Shown here one piece after another: positions 1 through 6,302 of a DNA stretch of 7,607 nucleotides; positions within the stretch are counted from its first letter, which is position 1; every line of letters begins with the position of its first letter. A program made the position numbers and the translations under genes. This stretch comes from DASPPM01 sp052143835 (lineage in GTDB: Bacteria; Pseudomonadota; Alphaproteobacteria; JACZXZ01): assembly GCA_052143835.1 (NCBI GenBank), contig JBKQRV010000116.1, positions 1-7,607 on the forward strand, read 5' to 3'. The notes under the pieces were generated by a model, which searched no databases, was not told the DNA's origin, and saw only the letters and a list, made by a program, of their open reading frames with translations.

Positions 1-1631
1 TTCAAAAACTGCACCTGTCCGACGATCGAGATCGAACTTCCATCGGTAAAGGTCATCGAGACGCTCTCGAGCTGCGGCGCCTTGCTGGTTACGTCGGCGG
101 CATTGTAGAAAAGATAATGGTCGTTGGAATAATACACGCCAAGACCCGGCGTATCCTCCATGAACAAATCCAATGTCTTAAGGAAGACCGTGGCCGTTAT
201 CGTTTCCGTGGAGCTGGTCGTGGTGACGATTGCATTTCCAGTGGTGATGTCGACCGGCCCAGAATTGGATACAGTGTTCTGCGTCGTGGAGTCGGTCGAG
301 GTCGTCCCGCTTGCGTGGTAATGCGTGAATAGAGACGTATCCGTCGTCATTTGCTTAATGGAAGCAGGCAAAATCGATGGATCCGTCGATATTGACGTCG
401 CCTGATGCAGATCGATAATTATATTATTGCCAGCCAGAAAATTATCGGCATTGCCTACTTGCGTCGCGACATTGGCGAGGGAACCGACATTCGTCAGTTC
501 AGTGGGCAATTGATAGACAATCGTCCCGTTTTCATAAAAACCGTTGCTTTGTAGAACGCTGGGCTCGCCAGCGCTAGCGTTGAGATGCAATACGCCGGCG
601 ATCTGCGTTGACGCGCTCTCAGTCCCGACGGTCGAAGCCACCGCCGATTTCTGCGCGAGGAAGCCCGCTTCATTGTTAAAGCTGCCCGGGACGCCAGATA
701 TACTATTGTCTTTAACAAACAAATAGGCTTGTTCGGAGAAATTGCCGGGATGCACGGACGGAATGTCGTTTAAATCCGTCATCAGCTTAAGCGCGGAAGA
801 AACAACATCGCCAAAACTAACTGGACTGGAGGCTGGTGGTTGCGTCACGAAGGACGCGCCCTGGTCGCTCGCGGCGATTTGGAACCCGTCGGAATTCAAA
901 TGGACCAACGGCTGATGATGGGAAGCGACGCCATGACCGTCGGTCCCGTCATCGGCCACCCAAGCCTGGGACGGGAAAATGGCCGCGCTCGTTTTCGTTT
1001 GCGGCGCCGTCTGATCCGTGTCGGCGGCCAAGATCGTCGAGGCCGCGACGATCAGCAATTGGCTCATGTTCTGGGCCAATTCCAATTTATCGTCGATCGT
1101 GGGAAGCGAGATGTCGTCGCCCTTGAAGGCCGAGTTGCGCCCGAAATGGGTGACGGAATCGCCGGAGCCGTCCCCCGTCTTCGGCGCGGCGTCCTTGCGG
1201 GACTCGTCGGCCCGCGCTTCTCCCGGCGTTTTGAAAAAAGCGGTTCCCACCACGATCACCAGCAGCGCGGCGGGGTGCATGAATATATTCGACTTCTGCT
1301 CCTTGTGCGCGGGCGCGAGCTTGTGCCGCGAGATCAGGTCCTGCACCATGGAGCGGAAGTCTAGCCCGCGCGCCACGCCGTTATAGGCGGGACTCGCGAT
1401 TATATATTGGCCGTCGATGCGGGCGAAATGAACGACGGGATCGCCGCCTTCCTCGCGGCAAAAGACAAACCAGGGATCGCCTTCGTCGGAAACGCCGCGG
1501 TCCGTCGAGATTTTCATCCCGCCCTGGATAAGCGCGCTTTCCACCCGATAAAATTCCGCCAGCTCCTGGGAAGTCCAATCCCTTGAGCGCGGGCGCGACG
1601 CAAATAAAAATGCAACGTTCTCGGCGGCCAT
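1..1631 (-). CDS. Large hypothetical protein with N-terminal module, one membrane segment and Ser/Thr-rich region; 3' end outside window
   Basis: The frame is open from the ATG at 1629-1631 to the left edge (543 codons visible, no stop), so the C-terminus is missing. The start is well placed: GAGGG lies about 7 bases upstream, and an in-frame stop occurs upstream with no other start between. Residues 1-110 form a compact domain (DWTSQELAEFYRVESALIQ at 19-37, then DEGDPWFVF at 49-57 and VVHFARIDGQYII at 66-78). I recall this pattern from Hyphomicrobiales hypothetical proteins encoded next to an XRE regulator, but its function is unknown to me. Residues about 116-133 are hydrophobic (AALLVIVVG) and followed by GEARA-DES, like a signal-peptidase site. 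From about 145 on the protein is rich in Ser, Thr, Asp and Asn with few charged clusters, as in surface or exported proteins. Codons after about residue 263 (below position 843) are clearly less GC-rich. It is probably cotranscribed with the XRE gene 25 bases upstream. Export and surface roles are inference. Confidence 0.8.
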   Translation of the reverse strand, partial: MAAENVAFLFASRPRSRDWTSQELAEFYRVESALIQGGMKISTDRGVSDEGDPWFVFCREEGGDPVVHFARIDGQYIIASPAYNGVARGLDFRSMVQDLISRHKLAPAHKEQKSNIFMHPAALLVIVVGTAFFKTPGEARADESRKDAAPKTGDGSGDSVTHFGRNSAFKGDDISLPTIDDKLELAQNMSQLLIVAASTILAADTDQTAPQTKTSAAIFPSQAWVADDGTDGHGVASHHQPLVHLNSDGFQIAASDQGASFVTQPPASSPVSFGDVVSSALKLMTDLNDIPSVHPGNFSEQAYLFVKDNSISGVPGSFNNEAGFLAQKSAVASTVGTESASTQIAGVLHLNASAGEPSVLQSNGFYENGTIVYQLPTELTNVGSLANVATQVGNADNFLAGNNIIIDLHQATSISTDPSILPASIKQMTTDTSLFTHYHASGTTSTDSTTQNTVSNSGPVDITTGNAIVTTTSSTETITATVFLKTLDLFMEDTPGLGVYYSNDHYLFYNAADVTSKAPQLESVSMTFTDGSSISIVGQVQFL

Positions 1632-1656
1632 ATATTTCCCTCGCCCAGCGGCGTTA

Positions 1657-1953
1657 TCATTCTTCGAACAGGATCTCGAAAGTGACCGGATCGTAATATT
1701 TGAGAATATTTTTCACGAAATAACGCGGCGCGACGCCCAAGGCTTCCGCCCAGGCGTGATAGCAATCCGGCGGCACCCGCCCACGCCCGTTTTCAAGCTG
1801 GGATACGAATGTGTAATAGTCCATTTTGACGAGGCTCGCGAGCTCTCGCTGCGAGAGGCCGGCCTTCTCGCGCAGTTCGCGAAGCCAGCGGCCGCCTTCG
1901 CGCCTGCGTTCCAAAACATCGTGATTTGCGAGCCTTTGAGGATTCCCATACAT
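1657..1953 (-). CDS. XRE-family helix-turn-helix transcriptional regulator
   Basis: This 98-residue protein carries a Cro/C1-type HTH. The helix-turn-helix lies at about residues 23-58 (WLRELREKAGLSQRELA, then MDYYTFVSQLENGRG), with the typical GLSQ-x-LA first helix and S-x-x-E-x-G after the recognition helix. A C-terminal tail (about 65-98, ALGV then KYYDPVTFEILF) is longer than a bare HTH and matches a group I recognise from Hyphomicrobiales. The ATG at 1951-1953 has AGGGG 7 bases upstream, and an in-frame TAG at 1975-1977 excludes a longer form. The gene lies 25 bases before the large partial gene on the same strand, so the two probably form an operon that this protein regulates. A 12-bp palindrome overlapping the likely -10 box upstream would fit autoregulation. 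The DNA-binding role is firm from the fold; the targets are inferred. Confidence 0.92.
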   Translation of the reverse strand: MYGNPQRLANHDVLERRREGGRWLRELREKAGLSQRELASLVKMDYYTFVSQLENGRGRVPPDCYHAWAEALGVAPRYFVKNILKYYDPVTFEILFEE

Positions 1954-2011
1954 CGAATACCCCTGCCATTCCCACTAAGGCGATTCGACTCACACAGCCA
2001 TGGCCGCAACC

Positions 2012-2051
2012 GTACTTCAGTACATAGCACAGTTTTGGGGCTTTTGTCGAA
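2012..2051 (-). promoter_or_regulatory. Candidate promoter and palindromic operator of the XRE gene
   Basis: On the minus strand TTCGAC (2046-2051) and CTATGT (2022-2027) are separated by 18 bases, acceptable -35 and -10 boxes for an alphaproteobacterial housekeeping sigma factor. The palindrome GTACTTCAGTAC (2012-2023, 5-bp arms around a 2-base centre) overlaps the downstream edge of the -10 box, where a repressor would block transcription. Its size suits a dimeric XRE protein. The 216-base gap to lptD (1954-2169) holds nothing else I can name; I saw no clear terminator after lptD. Confidence 0.4.
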
Positions 2052-2169
2052 AAAAGAAGGCGCTAGTCCACGATTTCGATCGATCGCGACGGGAGTTGTC
2101 GAGTCCAGGCGCGCCTCCAGCGGCAAGTTGATGAAGTATAACGAATTCCCGCCGAACGCGCCGGTCGCG

Positions 2170-4833
2170 TCATGGGTTCGCGCGCACGCCGTCGTGGATC
2201 GGAATGGCGCCCAATGCTTCGCCGAATTTCAGGTCGCCAAGGGTGCGAAATTGCAAGCTCAGCAAAAAGGTCTGATTGCGGGCTGGTTGTCCGGTGCTGA
2301 CTTCCGGTTGATAAAACGATGAATATCTTACGGTGGCGGTCATGCATTCATCGTGATAGCCCGCCCCGAAGCCAATCTGCGCGATCGAGAACACGGGCGC
2401 CGTGCCGGTGAGATAATTCCCGGTCAAGGGGTTGGTGATCGTGAGCGTCTCATATGTCGACAACGCGTTGTAGAGATAGCGGCTCATGTCGAAGGTGACA
2501 TTGGCGTTGACGAAGTAGTTTTTCGTGATGTCGTAGCGGCCGTCGGCGGAAAGGCCCTGCCGGCGCACATCGAAGCCGATCACCGGCTGCGCGGCGTAAT
2601 TGGCGTATTGGAGGTTGAGGGTCAGCGGATCGAGCCGCCACGAGGCCCCGATATCGAGGCGCCGCGCCTCCAGCGAATCCTTGTCGAACCGACCCTTGGC
2701 GACAAAGGTGATTTTCGAGTTGGGCGCGAAAGCGAGCCGCCCGACAATATCGGAGGAGCGCGTGTCCAGACCCGAGGAGAGCCCCACATTGGCGGCGTCG
2801 GCGGTCGAATAGGAGTTCACGCCGGCGATCTGAACCGACTGTCCGAGCAAGGCGTTGGCGAAGGCCCCGTTGGCGAAGGTCATGCTCGCCTGTCCGCCGT
2901 AATTGACGCGCGTGCCCGTTTCATAGCGGTCGTAGCCGGAAAATTTGCTCCATTCGAACAAATTGGCGTCGTCGAACACGAGACTCTGCGCGTCCATGTT
3001 GACGAGCGAGGGGACCGAGGACTGGTTGGGCCGGGCCACCACCTGCCCGATCGGTTCGATCACCAGACTCCCGAACTCGCCGACGCGCGCCAGCAACGGG
3101 AAACGCCACTCCATGCCAAAGCCCGGCAAGGCCTGGCCTCGAAACGTCTGGTCGGATTTCAAGAACAGGTTCTGCGCGCCATTGGGAATGGGCTGCGCGA
3201 TGCTGTTGTAGGCGTCGAAGGAGCCGGTCTGATTGTAATCGAGATAGGAGCCGAAGAACCGCGCGAAGGCGAAGGGCGTCCATACGCCGCCGATCGGATC
3301 GATGAATTTTTCCTTCCAGGCGGCGCTTGCCGTCGCATGTTGATAGTCGCCGCCAACGCCGCGCAAAAGACAGGTACTCTTATAGGGGTCGGCCGCCGGC
3401 GAATAGAGTTGGCAGACGGTGTAAAGGCCGTAGACCGAGTCGAGCGTGCGCGGCTGGACCGATTCGTAATTGGCGATGCTGGCCGAGGTGCTAGTGAAAT
3501 TCGCGTCGAACTCGATCTGGCCGCCAAGGCCGAACGCCTTGGCCGGATCTATGTCGAAGACGCGGTTGTAGTCGGTGATCGGATGGGTGACCGGCTGCTG
3601 TTTTTGCACGTCGTTGGGCGACAGCGCCTGGAAATAGAAGCCGCGCGTGTCGAAATAGCTGCGATCGCCCTGCCCCGTCAGATAGGCCGTCGAGGAGGAC
3701 TCGCGAAAAAAGAAGTTCTCGTTCAGGCCGATGTAGCGTTTGTAGTCTTGCAGGAAGTAGCGGTCCGACAGGGCCGTCACGTCCCAGCCGTATTTCCACT
3801 CGTCGTTGATCGTGAATTGCCCGGTGCTGCGCGCCTCGCCTCGCCAACTTCGATCGCCCGCCCCCACCGGCGGCAGCGGAAACACGCTTTTATCCCCGAC
3901 ATGCGTGCCCTCGAGATGGATCATATAATTGCCGGTCTCGAAACGCTGCCGAAACTCCGCGGTCAGAAACGGCCCCTGCTTCGTGAAATAGGTCGGCGTG
4001 ATCGTCAAATCCTTGTCGGGCGCGATTTCCCAAAAAAACGGCAAGCCGACGCCCAGTCCCAGCGTGTTGACGCCGTAGTTCAATTCGGGAACCAAAAAGC
4101 CGGTCTGCCGCTTCTTGGTGGGGTCGGGTCCGGACAGGAACGGAAAATAGGCGATCGGCGTTCCCAGCAGCTCGAAAGTCGCGTCCTCGTAATAGACGAC
4201 CTTCTCGACCTCGTCGCGAATGATCCGCTTGGCGTTGAGCTGCCACATGCGCGGCTTCGTCGGATCGTCCTTGCAGGCGTCGCAAGCGGTGTAGGAGCCC
4301 TTGTCGAACACCATGGAGTCGCCGCCGGACCGCTCGCCGCGGGGCGCGCTGAAATGGGTGTTGTCGGGCGTGTCGGCCTGCAGACTCTCGATAAACCCGT
4401 TCTTGAAATCGTCGGTGAAATCAAATCTCTCGGCATGGATCACCGATCCATCCGTTTCGGTCAGCGTCGCGTGCCCCTCCGCGAAAACACGCGCGGTCTT
4501 GCGATCATAGACCACATGGTCCGCGCGCAAGTAACGGCCATTGTAATAAATCCGCACGTCGCCATTGGCCGTGACCGTGTCCTTGTTCTCGTCGTTGACG
4601 AGTTCCTTGGCCTCGACCACCATTCGCGCCGGCGGCGCATTCTCCGGCGCCGCCCATGCCGGCCGCGTCGACGCGGCGAGCAGCAGCGCCATGGCCATTC
4701 CGAGGACGGATAAGGCCGAACGGCCGCGGCTGGGGCGGGCGCCCAGCTTCGGCGAAGGCGCCGTGGCGATGGAAGGCGCGCCGCGCATCAGGCGAGGATC
4801 GCGCGCTGCGTCGTCGATGCGGCGGGGGTCCAT
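2170..4833 (-). CDS. lptD: LPS-assembly protein LptD (outer-membrane LPS translocon)
   Basis: LptD forms the outer-membrane barrel that, plugged by lipoprotein LptE, receives LPS from the periplasmic LptA bridge and inserts it in the outer leaflet. From the ATG at 4833 the protein has 887 residues. An extended basic N-terminus precedes a hydrophobic core (about 40-56, ALSVLGMAMALLLAAS) and an AWA-AP cleavage site near 61. Residues about 71-227 are the OstA/LptA-like beta-jellyroll domain (VTANGDVRIYY, YLRADHVVYD, ATLTETDGSVIHAERF). A CxxC (184, 187) follows, then the long aromatic-rich barrel domain to the C-terminus. Other cysteines are at 474, 488 and 830; they may make the structural disulfides, though pairing cannot be read here. 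A TTG start at 4902 would add 23 residues but has no ribosome binding site; ATG 4833 has GAGACAAGG just upstream. The M at 4788 is a further option. The gene stands alone, lacking the usual lptFG and surA-pdxA-rsmA neighbours, and lies beside plasmid maintenance functions, so it may be an accessory copy. Identity is firm; the start is moderately sure. Confidence 0.94.
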   Translation of the reverse strand: MDPRRIDDAARDPRLMRGAPSIATAPSPKLGARPSRGRSALSVLGMAMALLLAASTRPAWAAPENAPPARMVVEAKELVNDENKDTVTANGDVRIYYNGRYLRADHVVYDRKTARVFAEGHATLTETDGSVIHAERFDFTDDFKNGFIESLQADTPDNTHFSAPRGERSGGDSMVFDKGSYTACDACKDDPTKPRMWQLNAKRIIRDEVEKVVYYEDATFELLGTPIAYFPFLSGPDPTKKRQTGFLVPELNYGVNTLGLGVGLPFFWEIAPDKDLTITPTYFTKQGPFLTAEFRQRFETGNYMIHLEGTHVGDKSVFPLPPVGAGDRSWRGEARSTGQFTINDEWKYGWDVTALSDRYFLQDYKRYIGLNENFFFRESSSTAYLTGQGDRSYFDTRGFYFQALSPNDVQKQQPVTHPITDYNRVFDIDPAKAFGLGGQIEFDANFTSTSASIANYESVQPRTLDSVYGLYTVCQLYSPAADPYKSTCLLRGVGGDYQHATASAAWKEKFIDPIGGVWTPFAFARFFGSYLDYNQTGSFDAYNSIAQPIPNGAQNLFLKSDQTFRGQALPGFGMEWRFPLLARVGEFGSLVIEPIGQVVARPNQSSVPSLVNMDAQSLVFDDANLFEWSKFSGYDRYETGTRVNYGGQASMTFANGAFANALLGQSVQIAGVNSYSTADAANVGLSSGLDTRSSDIVGRLAFAPNSKITFVAKGRFDKDSLEARRLDIGASWRLDPLTLNLQYANYAAQPVIGFDVRRQGLSADGRYDITKNYFVNANVTFDMSRYLYNALSTYETLTITNPLTGNYLTGTAPVFSIAQIGFGAGYHDECMTATVRYSSFYQPEVSTGQPARNQTFLLSLQFRTLGDLKFGEALGAIPIHDGVRANP

Positions 4834-4976
4834 CGGCCTTGTCTCGAAGCCATCGGCGCCGACATCGCGTCGTCCGCAGCGCCAAATCGCTCCCCTCGGC
4901 AAATCGACGAGGAGAATTCCTTATCCAGCGAAGCCGCGGCCCTGTCGTGTCGCATATGTCCTTACTCTACTCGTTT

Positions 4977-5004
4977 CCGACCATCAAAAACCCATGATGG
5001 TCGG
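4977..5004. repeat. Perfect 9-bp inverted repeat upstream of lptD
   Basis: CCGACCATC (4977-4985) and GATGGTCGG (4996-5004) are exact reverse complements around a 10-base loop, aaaaacccat. The element sits about 145 bases before the chosen lptD start. It has no T-tract after the stem on either strand (the run of T or A is in the loop), so it is not a standard terminator. It could be a regulator site or an mRNA leader hairpin for lptD. Confidence 0.6.
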
Positions 5005-5083
5005 CGCCCATGAAGATCGACGCCGATGAAAACAACAAACGCGGCTCTCGCCTCCCTATCGCCGACATATGGAACACGCGCCA

Positions 5084-5110
5084 TTTATACAGCATTCGCT
5101 GGCTGTTCAA
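5084..5110 (-). promoter_or_regulatory. Weak candidate promoter for lptD
   Basis: On the minus strand TTGAAC (5105-5110) and TATAAA (5084-5089) resemble -35 and -10 boxes, but the spacer is only 15 bases; using TTTGAA one base upstream gives 16. Short arms ACAGC and GCTGT lie between and around the boxes and could be an operator. Transcription from here would give a leader of about 240 bases that contains the 9-bp inverted repeat. No better candidate was seen nearer to the gene. Confidence 0.25.
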
Positions 5111-5517
5111 ACAATAAGCGAGTTTTATGTTTTTTATTCGTTCCCGCCTGAACGACATTCGCGACAGTCGCGTCTGCCCCCTCTCCCGCCGGCTCGGCGC
5201 TCCCGATATTGATCGCGCTCCCGTTGGCCGCCTAGCGCTCGCGAGGATGAACGACGGTCCTGAATTTAAGATTTCCATGGCGGCTTCTGGCGGGAAACAC
5301 TAACTCGGAAGGCCCGGAATCGCAATCCGCCGAGACCTTCGCGGCAAGGCCATAAAGAGAATCAGCGCGCCCTTGGAACGCATTTTTGTCGCGCCGCGAC
5401 GCGCGAAAAGCGCGCGCGCCACTTTCTCCAAGACGCGCGTTGACGCGCTCGAAACGGCCGTTTTCTCCGTGTTCGCGGCTAGCTTTGCGCGCCGACGCGG
5501 CTCTCGCGGCGGGATAA
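5111..5517. other. Stretch without convincing gene between lptD promoter region and iterons
   Basis: No recognisable protein is encoded here. A 58-codon plus-strand frame (ATG 5127 to TAA 5303) has only a weak AGCGAG four bases before its start and resembles nothing I know. Minus-strand frames across the region are arginine-rich and look like shadows. The part from about 5390 to 5460 is very rich in GCGC runs, with a CGCGC-GAAAA-GCGCG hairpin. One TTTTTGTCG (5383-5391) matches the boxes that border the iteron clusters and may mark the outer edge of the origin region. Confidence 0.4.
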
Positions 5518-5705
5518 TTTTGTCGGCTCGTCCGTCTATCACCCACGACAAAAATTCGGGCGACGGGCGCCGCGGCTGCTCTCGAGTTTGTCGTGATTTT
5601 TGTCGCTGCCGTCTATCGCCCACGAAAAACCGTCGATCGCCCACGACAAAAATCGCCGGGCGGCGGAAGGCTCGGCGCCTCGCAACTTTGTCGCTGGTTT
5701 TGTCG
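5518..5705. repeat. Inverted TTTTGTCG / CGACAAAA boxes bordering iteron clusters
   Basis: TTTTGTCG occurs in plus orientation at 5518-5525, 5598-5605 and 5698-5705, just left of each iteron cluster. The reverse complement, CGACAAAAA, occurs at 5546-5554 and 5644-5652, overlapping the last base of clusters 1 and 2. Cluster 3 ends in a degraded form (ACAAAAGTCG). Extra TTTGTCG copies lie at 5587-5593 and 5687-5693, and an outlying TTTTTGTCG at 5383-5391. The boxes thus bracket iterons as inverted repeats; they may bind the initiator in another form or a second host or plasmid protein. Confidence 0.7.
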
Positions 5706-5807
5706 CGGCCGTCCATCGCCCACATTCGGCCGTCCATCACCCACAATAAGCCGTCTATCGGCCACGCTGGACCGTCTATCGGCCACGAAAAACCGTCCAT
5801 CACCCAC
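5532..5807 (+). repeat. Eight iterons, consensus CCGTCNATCRSCCAC, in clusters of 1, 2 and 5
   Basis: Copies begin at 5532, 5609, 5630, 5709, 5730, 5751, 5772 and 5793, each 15 bp. All share CCGTC, ATC and CCAC; only position 6 (T, C or G), position 10 (A or G) and position 11 (C or G) vary. Within clusters the period is exactly 21 bp (two helical turns), so one protein per repeat would bind the same face of the DNA. The three clusters start 77 and 100 bp apart and fall in different reading frames, so conservation acts at the DNA level rather than on a protein. Confidence 0.9.
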
Positions 5808-5844
5808 AAAAGTCGTCATAACAGCTTGTAATCAAAGGCCGTTC

Positions 5845-5900
5845 TGGAACCTAAAACTAGTAAAACTTAGAATAAAACTAGGAAAACAATTTAAAACGTC
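5845..5900. other. A-rich segment with 21-bp repeat, candidate DNA unwinding element
   Basis: About 50 bases of mostly A and T follow the iterons in otherwise GC-rich DNA. TAAAACTAGTAAAAC (5852-5866) and TAAAACTAGGAAAAC (5873-5887) differ at one base and start 21 bp apart; a related TAAAACTTAG lies between them (5861-5870) and TAAAAC recurs at about 5892. A/T-rich repeats beside iterons are the usual place of strand opening in plasmid origins. Opening here is inferred. Confidence 0.55.
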
Positions 5901-5935
5901 TCCGACCGCGTTTTTCTAATTTTTCAGCGATGGCG

Positions 5936-5950
5936 AAAAGAGAGGCTCTC
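5936..5950 (-). terminator. Weak possible terminator after the RHH gene
   Basis: On the minus strand GAGAGCCTCTC (5940-5950) can form a short stem with a tight loop and is followed at once by TTTT (5936-5939), 15 bases past the stop of the ribbon-helix-helix gene. The stem is only 4-5 bp, so termination would be weak; it would keep partition transcripts out of the origin. Confidence 0.3.
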
Positions 5951-5964
5951 CAGCGAAAGAAAGC

Positions 5965-6291
5965 CTAGCGCCGCTCCTTGCGCAAATCGATCAAATCGTC
6001 GTCGCGCACCGACAGGCCCTTTTCCTTCAGCGCATTCAGCACGAAGGCCCGCATCGTCATATCGGCCTCGCTGGCGAGACGAGCGAGTTGCTTGCGAAGC
6101 TCCTTGCGCATGCTGAGCGAGAATTGAATCGTCGGCTCCACTTGCGCCGGCTCCTTTTGCGCCTCGACCGGGGCGGGCCTTCGGTCTGGAACGGGCGGCG
6201 GCGCGACGGCGAGAGCCGGCCTTTGCGTCGGCATCATCGACGCCAGGGCCGAAAGGTCGGTCGTGACGCTGGCGAGATCCTTCTTTCCCAT
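5965..6291 (-). CDS. Ribbon-helix-helix centromere-binding protein (ParG/ParB-like partner of ParA)
   Basis: The 108-residue protein has a small N-terminal helix-prone part (1-20, MGKKDLASVTTDLSALASMM), a flexible Pro/Ala-rich linker (about 25-53) and a C-terminal ribbon-helix-helix: strand PTIQFSLSM (53-61), helix KELRKQLARLASEA (63-76), turn and helix TMRAFVLNALKEKG (79-92). Dimers of this fold bind short DNA repeats through the strand. In type Ib partition systems such a protein binds the centromere and represses the operon, while its free N-terminal tail stimulates the ParA ATPase; K3/K4 here could do that. The ATG at 6289-6291 has AGGAAGA six bases upstream, and that site overlaps the parA stop codon, so translation is probably coupled. 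A longer frame reaching back to 6372 overlaps parA and has no support. A VirC2-like role is an alternative, less likely beside an origin. Confidence 0.88.
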   Translation of the reverse strand: MGKKDLASVTTDLSALASMMPTQRPALAVAPPPVPDRRPAPVEAQKEPAQVEPTIQFSLSMRKELRKQLARLASEADMTMRAFVLNALKEKGLSVRDDDLIDLRKERR

Positions 6292-6302
6292 TTCATATCT
6301 TC

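Larger units (their letters stand above)
5518..5900. other. Probable iteron-type replication origin (oriV)
   Basis: This interval combines the marks of an iteron origin: eight direct 15-bp repeats with two-turn spacing, bordering inverted boxes, and an adjacent A-rich segment with its own repeats. It lies directly downstream of a parA and centromere-binding gene pair, as is common on plasmids. I saw no good match to a DnaA box (TTATCCACA) inside it and found no initiator gene in the window. The origin role is inferred from architecture. The main alternative is that the repeats are a partition or incompatibility site bound by a plasmid protein. Confidence 0.65.

Noticed and set aside
1756..2322. 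188-codon plus-strand frame
   Set aside because: It is antisense to the XRE gene and to the end of lptD and has no recognisable motif.
2353..4713. A 786-codon open frame on the plus strand
   Set aside because: It is fully antisense to lptD, its translation is rich in Arg, Gly and Val with no fold, and it arises from the GC-rich codon use of lptD.
4833..4902. TTG start at 4902 for lptD, adding 23 residues
   Set aside because: No purine-rich ribosome binding site precedes it, the added residues lie before an already long N-terminus, and the ATG at 4833 is better supported.
4921..4929. TTATCCAGC as a DnaA box
   Set aside because: It differs from TTATCCACA at the last two positions, stands alone and lies about 600 bases from the iterons.
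5127..5303. 58-codon plus-strand frame
   Set aside because: It has a weak ribosome binding site, no recognisable motif and no conserved context visible; kept only as a note.
5532..5807. Possible CRISPR array
   Set aside because: Repeats are 15 bp with 6-bp spacers in the phased part and there are no cas genes; the spacing is that of iterons.
5300..5809. A minus-strand frame with 7-residue repeats of WVMDG/WPIDG type
   Set aside because: The peptide repeat is only the 21-bp iteron period read in frame. The two middle iterons (5609 and 5630) are in another frame, where they give VGDRR instead, so selection is on DNA.
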